64,000 nt of DNA, taken from assembly GCA_947460255.1 (NCBI GenBank), contig CANHIS010000004.1, forward strand, positions 1 to 64,000, given 5' to 3'. This document shows, piece after piece, positions 7,718 through 22,900 of the stretch. The notes beneath the pieces are model-generated. The model was not told the origin of the DNA. It saw only the letters and a list, made by a program, of their open reading frames with translations, and did not search any database. The position numbers and the translations under genes are program-made. This DNA is from Bacteroidota bacterium. Its GTDB lineage: Bacteria > Bacteroidota > Bacteroidia > M30B66. How positions within the stretch are numbered: position 1 is the first letter of the stretch; each line of letters begins with the position of its first letter.

Positions 7718-7931
7718 GGCTCCTTTGTTGTGCCTTGTTCTTTCCTAAGCAATAAAAAAATTGAAACACTTGTACTTCTCTACATCGCCGAAAAATGCCA
7801 ATTCGCACGTCCAAACTTCCGGATGTAAGAATTTTTTCGTTTCCGGAACTTTTGGCGCTTCTTCCTGTTCAACATCCCATTCGAATTCCCATACACCTAT
7901 CGCATCTATGAGACCTTCTACCCCTGTGAAT

Positions 7932-10900
7932 ATGATGCTCACCAATTTCAAAAACACCCTGTCAGCTTTACTGCTGATTTTGTTGTTTTCTGCTACGGCC
8001 AATGCGCAGTTCAACTACAGCGACAACGCCACCAATTACGGCGGTACTTGGCCAAACTCTTCCAACTTCGGAACTGGTTACAACGGCTGGGCTATCACCT
8101 CCACTGGAGGAAACGCTGGAACCTTTATCGGAAACCCAGCATCTAACGGCATGGGAACCGCCGGCATTGGAACCACTGCTTTCGGACTTTTTGGTCACGG
8201 CGGTAACACCGTAAATGCCATCCGATTCTTCGGTGCAGGCGGCACAAATGTTCCAATGCAAATTGGTGACGTGTTCAGCTTCAATTGGGCCATGAACTTT
8301 GATTGCGGGACGTCTGGTGCAAAGGGATTTGACCTAAGAGCAGGTACAACAGTAATTTTTAATGTCAATAACGGGAATAGCTCCACGATTACCACTTCGA
8401 ATGGAAATGCCAATACAGCATACGGAACAGATCCCATGCTAGTAACACTTACAAGAATAAGTTGGACGCAATATTCATTTTCAATGACTTCCAGAAGTGG
8501 AGGCGCTACTTACAGCACAACCATAAATTCTGCACTAGACCTTAACAACATCAATATTTATTGTTCTAATCAACAAGATAACAACGGGAGTCGCAACATC
8601 TACTTCAACAACTTTAACTTCACCAAAGCTGCACCTTACGCAACCAACTTTGACCTTACCGATACCCGCGTAATGACTGGTACCAACGGTCTCACCAAGA
8701 CCGGAACCAATGTACTTACCATTAGTGGAGCCAATACTTACACAGGTGCAACCACCGTTACTGCCGGAACTGTGCAACTCGGTGCAGCAAACGTTATTGC
8801 CGATGCCTCTAACGTAACCCTCAACGGTGGTACTTTACGCACAGGAGCCGCAGCAGGCTTCTCCGAAACAGTAGGAACCCTTACCGCAACCGGCGCCAAC
8901 TCTACCATCGCTTTCGGAACCGGTGCCCATAACTTAACCTTTGCCAACTCGAGCGCCACCACGTGGACAGGCTTTGTATTGGTAAGCGGTTGGACAGGCT
9001 CCTTTAACGGAACAGCCGGAACAGCAGGCCGCCTCTTTGTAGGCAACTCTGCAGCTGGCCTTTCGCAAGAACAAGCCTTGCGCGTGCTCTTCCTTAACGG
9101 TACTGTTTATCACACTGCCACCATCCTTGGCACCGGCGAGGTAGTGCCAACCGCCAATGTAGCGATGTTCCACAATGGTTTGGGTGCAGCATGGACAACA
9201 GCCAATACTTGGAGCTTGACCCCTGGTGGAACATACAACCAAACTTGGGTAAGCGGCCGTACAGCCTACTTTGCAGTAGCATCTAGCACGATTAATGGTG
9301 CAACCACAAACGTTGCAGGAATTGTAGCGTTTGAAAATGTTACAATTAGTACAGCTGGAGGAACTTTAGCATTTGGCCCTGCTGGAACTACGGTTGCGCC
9401 GGTATATGTAGCAAGCGGAAGAACATTCAATTTTAATGGTCAAGCTTTAACCACATCAGCTACCGCAGGATTAATTAAGAACGGCCCGGGCATTCTTGCG
9501 ATGGGAGCAGGAGGAACATTTGCAGGTGGATTCACTTTGAATGCAGGGATTGTTACCGTTGGTGGCGCTAATGGCTTGGGTAATGGCCCATTGGTAATTA
9601 ATGGAGGCACCATCACTTCAAATAACGCAACGAACCGAGCCCCCAATGTATCTTCAATAACTGTTAACGGAGATTTCCAGTTGGGTGATGCTGTTAACGT
9701 TGCAGCAGGAACAGGTAATCTAACTTTTGCTGCTGCTGTTAACTTAGGTGCATCTGCAACCAGAACAATAACTTTAGGTAATACCTCTGTTCAAGCATTT
9801 AACGGCATAATTTCCGGCGCTTCATCCAACCTCATCCTCAGCGCTACAGCTGCCGGAACCCTATCACTCGGCGCAGCCAATACCTACGGTGGAAGCACCA
9901 CCATCAATGGCGGAACGCTGCAAACCAATATCGCTGCGGCTTTACCCAACATCACAACCTTAACGCTGGCCAATACTGCCGGAGCGATCTTGGCTCTCAA
10001 CAATTTTGCCCAAACAGTAGCTTCCCTGAGCGGAGGCGGTGCATCGGGTGGTAACATCACCACAGGTGGTACCGCGGGCATCCTTACTGTAAACCAAAGC
10101 GGCAACACTACCTACGCCGGGGTGATGAGCGGTACAGGCGGCCTTACCAAAACCGGCGCCGGAACCCTTACCCTTAGCGGAACCAATACGTACACAGGTC
10201 TCACCACCATCACCGCAGGTACGCTCCAATTGGGCGCTGCGGGTGTGTTAGCCAACACCAGCAATATGGTGCTCAATGGCGGTACCTTCAGCACTGGTGC
10301 CACTACCGGTTTTGCCGAAACTCTGGGCACCCTGAACCTTAATGCCAACTCCGTAATTAGCTTAGGCAGCGGTTCGCATAACATCAACTTTGCAGCCTCC
10401 AATGGCGTAAGCTGGTCGGGAACCGCGCTCACCATTAATGGCTGGGCAGGAACTGCAGGCTCATCGGGTACTGCGGGCCGCATTTTCTTTGGCAGCGGCA
10501 CCGGAACCCTCACGCCTGCGCAACTGGCTACAATAACCTTTACCGGTTACCCCGGAGCTGCTACGTTATTGCCTACTGGCGAATTGGTGCCGGCCGCTCC
10601 TTTAGTGCCTTCCATCGCTATTTCGGGAGTTGATCCTGGAGCAAGCACAGTTACAGTTGGAACGAACGATGTAATCCTACATCAATACAATCTTGCAGTG
10701 ACGGTTGCTAATACTAACTTAACTGGTCTCAGCATTGTAACTGCCGGCACTTATGCAACGGCCGATATCACCAACCTAAAAGTTAGATACTCCACTGATG
10801 CAACACTTGATGTTGGAGATGCGACATTAAGTACGCTGGTTGCACCGGGAACCGCAGGAACATTAACATTCCCTGCTTTTGTTTCTCAAGCTATCAATAG

Positions 10901-13900
10901 CGGAAATACGGGTTATATTTTTATTACTGCTGACATAGCCGGCGGAGCAACAGCGGGTAATACCATTAACCTAGCTGCTAACGCATTCAGTAATTTCACC
11001 TTTTCGGCAGGAACAAAAACAGGTACCGATCCGGTGGCTGCTGCTGGAGTTAAAACATTCTCCAGCTTAGTGCCATCAATTGCAATCAGTAATTCTGCAC
11101 CGACATCGAGCAATCAAAATGCAGGAACAACCGATGTCATCTTGCAACGGATAGATCTAAATGTGACGGTATCATCTACCTCCTTAACTGGTCTTACTGT
11201 AACCACTGCGGGTTCTTATCTATCAGCCGACATCACAAACCTCAAAGTGCGCTTTTCGGCCGATGGCACACTCGATGGTGGTGATGCGACTTTGAGTACC
11301 TTAACCACACCTGGAGCTGCTGGAGTTAAAGTATTCCCGTCGTTCTCAGCACAAGCACTTCCAATTGGAACCTATTCGATTTTCATAACTGCCGACATTG
11401 CGTCTACTGCTATTGGCGGAAACACCATCAGCTTAGGCTCTACCGCATTTAGCAACATCAGCTTTAGCTCTGGTAACAAAACAGGTACAGATCCAGTAGC
11501 AGCAAGCAACACAGTAACGATCATAAATCCATCTATTGCCATTAGCGGTTTATCGCCAGCTGCCAGTGCGCATATACAAGGCAGTGCAGATGTCGTGCTT
11601 CATCGCTTCGACTTTGCGGTAACATCTTCTAATGCCACTTTCAATGCACTTTCGGTTACAACGGCAGGGACTTATGTATCTGCAGACGTTGTAAATCTTA
11701 AAGTTCGTTATTCAACAGATGCCACACTCGATGGTGGAGACATCACCTTGAGCACACTTACCACACCAGGTGCTGCAGGTTTAAAAGTATTCCCATCATT
11801 CACTTCACAGGTGATCAATTCAGGATCTACTGGATACATATTTATTACAGCCGACCTTTCTGCAACTGCCACCATTGGCAATACCATCAGTTTGGCATCT
11901 ACTCCATTTGCTAACATTGGTTTTGTGTTAGGCAATAAAACAGGAACCAACCCAGTAGGAGCAGGAAATACCCGTACCATCATCAAAGCTGAGCCTACCA
12001 ACTATCCAACATCATTTGCTTGTGGAACCACTACCCCAGTGAGCATCCCATTAACTTGGGTAGATGCAAATACAGGTATTCTACCAGATGGTTATGTGAT
12101 TCGTTGGAGCAGCACTTCATACGCAGCGATTCTTGATCCAGTAGATGGAACCGCATTGAGCAATGGAGCTGGCGTTCAGAATGTGGCGCAAGGCCTACAA
12201 GCATTTAATGTTACAGGTTTAACCTCGAACACGACTTATTTCTTCAAAATTTGGTCGTACACAAACAGCGGAACCAATATCAATTACAAATTGGTGGGCG
12301 AACCACAAACCAGTTGTGCAACGCTATTGGCTCCGGTAACCATTCTTACATTTGAATTTGCAGGTTTAGCGGGTGACGAGGTGACGGCTAGCTCGAACAC
12401 CAACGATATCAACCTTACCACATCAACGATTTCACGAGGTGCTGGATTAACAGCCACGGCGAACGCTGATCGCTTCAATGCAACCAACTGGGCGATAACC
12501 AGCATTGCCAATGCAGTAAGTGGTAACAATTACATGGAATTCACCATTACACCACAGCCTGGCTTCCAATTTACGGTGAATACCATTGGCATCAACGTCC
12601 AACGATCAGCAACCGGTAACACCCAAATCGCTTTGCGTAGTTCTGCAAACAGTTATGCCAGCGATATACAAGTAGTTAACGTGGTAGATAATACTTCAAC
12701 ACAAACCTTCACATTTACAGTAAACCAAGCCAACTCAAACAGTCCGGTAACTTATCGCTTCTATAGTTATGCTGAAGCAACAACTGGTAGCGGAGGTATT
12801 GGCGATGGCGCAGGAAACGACATAAACGTAACCGGAAACGTAACTTCCATCGGAACCATCACCACCGGTACAGTAACAGGATCTCCATTCTGCGCGGGTA
12901 CAACTGGTGTGAATGTACCATTCACTTACACGCCATCAGCAAACTTCCCGAATGGAACGGCGACCTTCACCGCACAATTGTCGAATGCTTCAGGTTCGTT
13001 TACTACTCCAGTAAACTTGCAATCAGTTGCTTCTGATGCGAGCGGGTTACAGTCAATTTCAGTAACCATTCCTTCGGGTACACCAAGTGGCCTAGGCTAT
13101 AGAATCCGAGTGGTTTCTGCTTCTCCAACAGTAAACGGTGGAGACAATGGTGTGAACATTGCAGTGAGCAATACAGCTACGAGCATTGCCCCTGCCGCTA
13201 CCCAAAATATTGCTACAAGTGCAAACGGAACTACCCTAACAGTCACCACAGGAACAACACCAGCGAGCCTTCAGTGGAAATACGGAACAGCATCGGGCGG
13301 ACCATACACAGTAAACTTGGGAACTGCCATAACGCAAATTCCAAACTTCGCTGCGCCGGGTACATATTATATAGTATGCGAAAGTACTTATGGAGCACCT
13401 TGTTCAAACACGGTTACATCGAACCAAGTACAGATCAACGTTACTGCACCAACTCCTGAAATCAATGTAAGAGGTAACTCTGTTTCAATTGCCGACAATG
13501 ATATCACACCAAGCCTTGCCGATCATACAGATTTCGGATCTGTTGCTTGGGGGAACAATTTTGTGAGAACCTTCACCATCGAAAATACAGGAACAGCAAA
13601 CTTATTGATCAACAGTGTTTCGATTGGAGGGCCACAAGCTGCTAACTATTTGATCACTTTGCTTCCATCGAATCCTATTGCTCCAGGTGGTTCAACAACC
13701 ATCGAAGTAACCTTTACACCATCTTCACAAGGCTCTTTCGCAGGAAGTTTGATCATCGACAACAACGACTCAGATGAGAATTTGTATGAGTTTTCACTTT
13801 TAGGAACAGGTACGCCAAGTGTTAATTCAACAATTGATTTTAACTTGAGTGGATCGTTTACTTCGACTCCTGAAAACATCAATTATTCTCTTTATCAAGA

Positions 13901-16900
13901 AACCAATCTAACATCAACTTCTCTTGATGTTATGCAGTTTAGAATTCGCGATGGTGGTGGTGTAAATGATGCGGATAACAATCCAACTGTGCTGAACAAC
14001 ATCACCTTAAACCTCACGAATTGGGCACAGTTAAGAAGAATCGCCCTCTACTTTGGCGCCAATGAAATTGCTGAAGCAGCAGTTACAGGACCAACAGTTT
14101 CATTTACTGGACTATCATCATTCGGCACTTGGGTTACAGCGCCAGACAACAGCAGTCGATTGATACAGGTAAAAGTGAGTTTTCAGTCAACTGTTGTCGA
14201 CAATACACAGTTTTCTATTGGTTTTTCAGCTTCTGATGTTTCAGTACTTAGCACAGGGTCTCAGCTAACTACATTCACTGCGGTGAATTCTCAAACCGTT
14301 GTTGATGACAACCGCATTGAAGTAACTGCCGACCGTATCAACTTCTCCACTCAACCAAACAACACATCGGTTAGTGTAAACATGTCAGCCTTCGCGGTTC
14401 AGTTTGTTGATGCATTAGGCAACCGTGACTTCGATAACAACCGCACAGTAACTTTAACCACTTCTGGGGTGAACATTTCGCCAGCCACACCATCAGGAAG
14501 TATTACTGCACCACATACAGGCGTGGTAACCTTCTCCACGGTGCAATACACGAGCGGTCCTCAAACAGGTATCAGAATCACGGCGAACACGACTGGCTTG
14601 GCAACAAGCAACAATATTTTATCGGATCCATTCAATGTGAATGTGTTCACTTTCTTAGCAGGAGATTACCGGCCTGCTTTTGATGGGGCAGACTTCTCAT
14701 TCAACAGCTCATGGGAACTGTTTGATGGCACCAACTGGAACGCAGTGGTACCTTCACCACAATCGTTGGCAAATTTGGGAACACCGCCAACAAGAATCAT
14801 CATCGACAAGCAGTCCATTGCTGGTGGTGGTAACTCACAATACCGTTACAACGATATCATCATTTTAAGCGGTGGCGATTTGACCTTCAATGACGATGAC
14901 GTGACACCAATTTCAGAAATCATCAATGCAGGTAGAAAGATCGAAGTGCTTGATGGTGGTCAGTTTGTTTTAAGAGGAGACATGGATCTTCCTGCTACTG
15001 GTAACTTGATCGTAAGATCGGGTGGTGAAATGATCATCAACCAAGCATCGATTGTGAACAACCACCCAATGTGGGAAGGTGTTGAGCTTTTCGAAGGTGG
15101 ATCAACAGTAACGATTAACGATTGGAATTGGACGGCAGCACCAACAGTTGCGAGTTTGATAAACATTGCAGCTGCAATCACCAACAACGCCAATGGTTAC
15201 AAATTTGGAAACCTGATAGTTGATGCAACTACAACGGCAAACTGGAACATCATTGGCGGTGGAATTGGAATCATCAACTTGGTAGAGAACGATTTCGACA
15301 TCAGCAATGCTTCAGCGTTCTGGATTACTGGTGCTACCAATGCATCTGGAACTAACGGATACATTGTGAATGGAAACCTCACTGTATTTGATGGTAACTT
15401 CTCTTTTGGAACAAACTATTCGGCAGCTGCATTCAACCACCAGTTTACTGTTCGTGGAAATTTTGAAATAGGAAGCAACGACGCATTCAAACTTCACCAC
15501 AATGCTACAGGAGTTCCAACAGCGCTTAATGGAAACGTTACAGTATTAGGCGACTTCATTGTAGGCTCTACTGTAACTTCCTTTACCAACGATGGTAGTT
15601 TACCTACCATTACCCGCATTGGCTTAAACATGCGCGGTGGTACATTGGCAGATCCAAACATTTTGGATGTTGCTCCAGTGGCAGTAGCTGTGCCTATAAC
15701 TATTGGAGATGGAACACTTCCAACCTTTGTGAAACTGCGCACCCAGAATTTATCGACCAATTCGGTTGCAAGTTACACTGCCGCAATTACAGTAAGCAAC
15801 AACGCTTTGTTAGACTTCGGTTTCAACACCTTAGGAACAACCGCATTGAACATCAACAAAACAACTACTGCTCCATTAGGAACGAACACCTTTGCTTCGA
15901 ATCAAGGTTCAACGTTGGTAATCACATCGCCGGATGGTATCCAACAAGCTTCTGGTACCTTGGGGAATGTTCAGTATGTTACCTCTAACAAGACCTTCAA
16001 CCAGTTAGCTACATTTTGGTACAAGGGTATCTCTCCAGCGCAAGTAACTGGAGATGGTTTAACAATTAGCGCAAATGGAAAGGTTGTTATTGTTGAATTA
16101 GATGCTTTATCAACTACGCTTACATTGAGCAACGGGACAGAAATTACAAATGCAATAGGTGCCGACCCTTTAGGTGGAAAATTAGAAATTAGACAAGGAA
16201 CGCTAGTTTCAAGTGCAACAGCTCCTGTTTCAAACAATGGTCGTTTAATTATGACTGGCGGTGCTTACCGCATCGCAGAACTTACTACTTGTCCTCAGCT
16301 TACAGGGGCTTATACCTTAACAGCTGGAACGATCAACCTTGATGGTGCAGGCAACCAGATCCTTCGCGGCGCAAGAGATTATGTAAACTTGGCGTTTAGC
16401 AACTCTGGTATTAAAACACTTACATCTGCATTACCAGCGGGCTCTCTGAATGATCTTGTAACCATCCGAGAAGCTGCCGTACTCGATGTTGCAAACAACA
16501 ACTTCGATGGAACATCAGCGCTTGACATGACAGGTACGAGCCGTTTCAGAATGAGCTCTCTCAACACTACGCTTCCACAACTAACTGGTACTTACACCCT
16601 CACTGGTGGTACAGTTGAATTGTACGGAACAGGTGTTGGTCAAACCCATTCGCTCCGCGGATCTGTGACCTACAACAACGTAGAATTGAATTCAACAGCA
16701 GCATCAGTTGCGGCAACACAAGCGAACGTTGTAGCAGGTGCCGGATTCGGTCTTCGTGGTACGATGACAGTTCAAAGTCCGACGTGCTTCCAATTAGGAA
16801 GTGGTTTTACCATTTCTGATGCAGGAACAAGTTCATTTGTACTTGCTGCTGGATCGACTTTGAAATACGGAGGAACGATTGATGCTTCAGGTGCAACTGG

Positions 16901-19900
16901 AAACATCCAAACAGATTCTAGAACCTTCCCAACCACAGCATCTTACGGTTTCATTGGAAGTGTTACGCCACAAACTGCAGGAACAGGTTTACCAGCATCT
17001 ATGGTGAATATGTACCTAGAGAAGTCAACAGCAACCGACCAAGTAACAATCGCTGCAAACACTGCAGTATCAAACCAATTGGTGCTTGGAACTGGTATCT
17101 TGAATACAGGTGCAAACATTCTTTCAGTAACCAATACAGCAACAACAGGAATTACGGGTGCATTTGCTAACTCATTTGTGAGTGGAAGATTGAACCGCAG
17201 CTTGCCTTCATCCCTGGTAACAGGTTCAACGTATGAATTCCCAATTGGTAAAGTTGGAGCAATTACCTATTTGCCAGCTTCTTTGGTAAATCCAACCACT
17301 GGTGCTGGTGCAGTATCGGTAACGATGGAAGCCTTTAATGCTGGTTCGGGCGGAACAGCAGATCCGAACTCTGTTGGAACTTTAAGTGGAACAGAATACT
17401 GGTCGCTTTCGGCATCAGGAAATTTCAACGGTAGTCAGTTTACATTAGGCCGCCCAACTGCAGTGGCTCCATTAACTTCTATTGCAAGAAGCACCACAAC
17501 CGCAACTGGCACATACGTATATATCGGTGGTACGCCATCTGGCAACCAAATCCAAAACTCAAACTTCAGTGCAGGCAATACACAATTCTTAGCCTTTGCA
17601 CTTCCAGTAGCAGATCCAACCATCACAACAGTAGTTCCTACTTCACCAACATTTGCTGGTCAGTTGGATAACACTGGATACGTTGGACAAACACTTACAA
17701 TCACAGGAACTGGCTTCACTTCAACAGGAGGCATGTCGGTATCAATCGGTGGATTACCTGCTACAACATTCTCAGTAGTGAATAGCACAACCATCACAGC
17801 GGTAGTTGCACAAAATGCATCAGGCGCAACGGTTGTGGTATCGAACACGATCACTTCAGGTTCGGCAAGTGCGGCATTCAACTTCTTGGGTTGGATTTCG
17901 AACGCATCGACTGATTGGAACCTTAATCCAACTTGGTTGGGCGGACAAGTTCCACCAGCGTCAGTTGCAGTAACCATTGCTCACGCAGTAACTGCAAACG
18001 GTGTGGTAGCAAACAATCCGAACACATTAACGATCCGTTCAGCAAGCTCACTCACTTTCGGTGCAGTAGGAACACTTACTGTGAACACAACATTGACCAA
18101 CGGTGGGTCTATCGACATGACCTCAGGCGGTGTGCTCACGATGGCGAATGCTTCAACATTTGCCAATGGTGCAGCAACATTTACAGGTGGTACTGGAACG
18201 GTAGTATTTGCTGGAACGGGAACAGTAACTTCATCGGCTGGTGTACCATTTAACAATGTAACTATCAACGGTGCTGTGAATCCAAGTGCAGGTTCATCGA
18301 TAGCAGGAACACTTCGTATGAACCAAAGCGGATCGATCATCACCAATGCCTTGACTTACGGTGCAGCTTCTACCCTATCTTACAACGGAACAAGTTCACA
18401 AACACCAAATGCTTTTGAATTCCCAGCAGCAAGTGGTCCGGTGAACTTCACCGCAAACAACTCAGTGAACGTTTTACTACCATTTAGCCGAACGGTGAGT
18501 GGAAATGTGAGAATCCTTTCAGGAAACCTTCAATCGACAGGTGCAGTAACCCTTACCATGAGTGGCGCAGCTGCAACACTTGAAGTAACGGGTAACCTTT
18601 TGGGAACTGACGCAGGTGTAGGCAACGACCTTACCTTGGCAGTTACAGGGAATGTAACGGTGAACGGTTCGAACGTTACAACTTGTAAAGTTTTCAATAC
18701 CAATGTGAGCACAGGTGCAACCTTGGCACTTGGCCGCAGCAACTTCGAAGTGCGCTACGGCAGCTTCAACGTATTGGGTACAGGCACTTTGCGCATCGAT
18801 GCAAACGGAAACGTTGCTTCGGTGGATGGCAACAGTCGTATTCCGGTTTACGCAGCAACTGCAAACTTGGTATACAACAGCGGTGGCACTTACGGTCGTT
18901 TCGTAGAGTGGACATCAGCCACTGGCCCTGCTGGATATCCTGGAAATGTGATCATCCAAAACGGAACTACATTGAACATCGGAACTCCAGGTGCTGACTT
19001 AGGTGTGGCAAACACATTAAGCCTAGGTCAAACAGGAAGTGCAGGTTCATTGAATATGCAATCAACAGCACAAGGCATCACAGTAAACGGCGACTTGAAT
19101 ATTGGCAGCAACACAGGAACATCAACACTTACACTTTCTACCGATGGTTTAAGCCCTGCAATTCGTGTAGGTGGCAACTGGACGCGCACCGCGAACGGTG
19201 TGTTTGCAGGAACTGGTGCGAATGGCCGTGGAGTGTTCTTTATCGGAGCAACCAATGCGAGCATCACAGCACCAAGTGCTGAAACTTTCGAATTCATGTT
19301 GATGCAGAAATCGGTTGGTGCTACAGTAACCTTGAATCAGCCTATCACTGTAAATCAAACCCTTGATTTTGCAACAGGTTTGTTGGTGCTTGGTAACCAT
19401 ACTGTAACAACCAACAGCATCACAGGAGGTAATACATCTTCTTATGCAGTTACGAATGGTGCAGGATTCCTCCGCAGAAATGTGGACACCTTTGCCGATG
19501 TGTTCCCTGTTGGTCCAACGACAACTACTTATTCACCTGCAAGCCTAACTCAACAAGGCACAGCGGAGCGTTTGGGTGTTCGTGTGAGAACAGCTCCAGC
19601 ATTTACAGCATTATTGAACAATAATGCTCAAATGATCAACCTAGAGTGGTTCATCGATGAAACAGGAGGAACAGCAGGTGCAAATAACTTGATCACCAAC
19701 TTCACATGGCCAGCTTCCTCTCATGCAGGCTCATTGAACATTGCAGCTTCGCTTTACCATGGTAATTATGGAACAAACTGGCAGATTCGTCCAACCTTGG
19801 CAACTACTGGATCAAACCCTTATACATCGCAATCAACGGCGAACTTCACAGGCAACTTAACTGCACAGAACTTTGTGGTAGGTAACCTTACAGGTATCCT

Positions 19901-22900
19901 TGGTTGCCAGTCGACCGCTATAAACGGTGCTTGGAACAACGGTTCAACTTGGACAGATGGATTCGTTCCACCAGCAGGTTCTAACGTATGTATCAACCAC
20001 AACGTAACAGTGAACTTGATTGATCCAAATCCAAATACAGTAGTTGGATTAACCTTTGCAGGTTCAGGTTTATTAACCTTGGATGCTTCTAAAACACTCA
20101 CTTTCTTAACAGGTGGTGCTTTGGCTAACAATACTGGTGGTGCATTAAATCTCGGTGCTGGTACAGTAGTAACCAATGGTGTGATGGGTATTTCAGGCTC
20201 AAATCCTGTTACCATCAACAACTTAACGATCAACGGTAACACAACCATCAGCACAGTTCCAACTGTAACAGGTAATTTCCAAATTAATGCAGGTGGTTCA
20301 TTAACAGCGCCACTCACTTATGGTGCTGCATCAACGTTGGTTTACAATACAGGTGCTGCATACGGTGTATCAAACGAATGGACAGGCACTGGCGCTCCAG
20401 GCTTGGGAATTCCTCAAAATGTAACCATCCAAGGAACAACATTGAACATGCCAGCAGCAAACCGCGGATTGGGTGGAAATATGACCATCACATCAGGAAG
20501 CTTGGTACTGAATGGTGCAACAGGCGACTTGTTTGTAGGAGGAAATTGGACACGCAGCGTATCTGCAGGATTCACTTCAAACGGAAGAGCAGTATTCTTC
20601 AATGGTGCAGCCAACCAAACAGTTTCAGTTACTGGTGGAGGCACAGAAAGTTTCTCTTACTTGTTGGTTAACAAATCAGCAGGAAACCTGATCCTCGATA
20701 GTGTTGAACCTACAAATGTTAACGTAACGGCAAGTGTTGGTAATGTGCTAGATGTAAGTGCTGGCAATACGATCGATTTGAATGGTCGCACAATGTCGAT
20801 CACAGGAACAGGTGGAAACATCAACCTTCCTTCAGGTGTGGCAAGTATCAATGGTGGAGTAGGTTCGGTATTCTCGATCCAAAATGGAACGAAGACCGTA
20901 ACACCATCGGGCGGTGCTACTTTGAACTTCGGTTCGAATGTAACAGTTGCCTTGAACAGCGGAATGAACTTCGGTGCAACAACATCTACCATCAATGGAA
21001 CATTGCAAATTGCATTGGGAGGTTTCGTATCGACCAATGCACCGAGCTATGCTACTGGATCAACACTTCGTTACTTTACAGGTTCTGCTTACGGCAGAGG
21101 CTTAGAGTGGAGCACAAATGCTGGCCCGGGTTATCCGCACAACGTATTGGTTGACCAAAATGGAACTGTTACTACAGTGAACTTGGCAGCTGGTTCTGCA
21201 ACTTGCGAAATCGCTGGAAACCTCACCTTGAACAATGGTGGAAACGTGAGCATGGGCGCAATGGCAAATCCGTTGATCGTTCGTGGTAATCTTTCGGTAG
21301 GTGGCGCTGCAAGCGGAACCCTCACCCTATCAACAGCGATTGGTGGAGATGTGAAAGTTGCTGGAAATCTCTCTAGAAATGGCGGTGGTACTTTAACACA
21401 AAACGGCCGCGAGGTTGAAATGAACGGTACCACACCACAAACCATTTCGGGCATTGCAACCTTCGATTTCTTGTCGATCAACAATACTGGCTCAACAGTT
21501 TTGATCACCACCAATTCTCAGATCAACAACCGTTTGAGTTTATTGAATGGTACATTTGAACTTAACGGTTTTGCCTGCACAATGGCAAACACTTCTAAAA
21601 TTGCCCGTGAAGCTGGTATTATGACAGCTCCTCCAACAGTCAACTTTGGAGATGTATATGATGTTGAGTACCGTGCGAACCTTACTACAGATGTAGAATT
21701 CCTAGGAACTTCTGATGTGGTTCGTGACCTTATCGTTACTACAGGAGCTACTGCTACATTGAGTACAAATCGCACCTTCAACCGCGACTTGGTGCTTGCA
21801 GGCGGCGACTTAAACCTTGGCGGATTTACCTTGGTGGCACGTGGACGTGTTGCGTCTCCTGCTTTCTCGGGAAGCATAACAGTAAGTGGCGGTGGTACAC
21901 GCACCATTACTGGTGTTGCTGGTTCACGTTTCGATATTACAGGTTTGGGAACAAACGTACCAACTGCATACACCAAAACAGTTTCTAGCTTCGGTGGAAC
22001 GCAACTCGTATTTGATTCGAATGTTTTGGTTCGTATCGGTGACGGAGCGATCGACTTCGGTGCAGGCAGTCCAACAACTATAAACGGAACACTTCAAGTA
22101 CTTCTTGGAGGCTCAGTTGGGCAATTGTTGAACCCATGTTTCTACGGTGTAAATTCGATTCTTCGTTTTGCAAACACTGTAGATTACCAAGTTGGAATCA
22201 ACGATAAAACTTGGGCATCTGGTGCAATTGCTTCAGGCAATCCTGGTATTCCTTGGAATGTTGAAATTAATGACATCGGAACCGATCTTCAATTGCAAAA
22301 CACCCGTGCATTAAGAGGCAACCTAACCATCACAAGTGGTACATTTACCCTAACTCCTGCTTACACCGGATCATTCAACATCGGTGGAAACTGGACACGT
22401 ACTGGAGCCACTTCGGCATTCGTTCATAACAGCAAGAAAGTAATCTTCGATCGTCAAAACGCTGGCGACCAAACTATCACTGTTGGCGGAACTGTAACTG
22501 CAGAAACATTCTACGACTTGGAAGTTTCACCAGTAACTGGAAAATTGGCGATGGCTAGTGCTTCGAATATTACTGTGTTGAACAACTTCAACTTCGTAAG
22601 TGGTAAGTTCGACTTGAACAACAATCAACTTTTGGTTGGTACTTCATCGGTAAATGGAACAATCACAGGCGCTACATCAACGAACTATATCGTAACCAAT
22701 GGAGGTAACATTCGCTTCTTCGCGAATACCAACGCAACCACCTACAACTTCCCGATTGGTGATGTCAGCGAATACACTCCATTCAATGTTGTACTCGACA
22801 ATGGTGCACAGGCTGGAGCTTATCTGCAAGCTTCCATGACTCCACTTCCGCATCCAAATGCAGTGGGTACAAATGCTGCAACAAGTTATATCAAGCGTTA

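Noticed and set aside
7761..7931. N-terminal extension of the giant protein from a TTG
   Set aside because: The extension lacks a signal peptide and has no coding character, whereas the ATG at 7932 is followed directly by a standard signal peptide.
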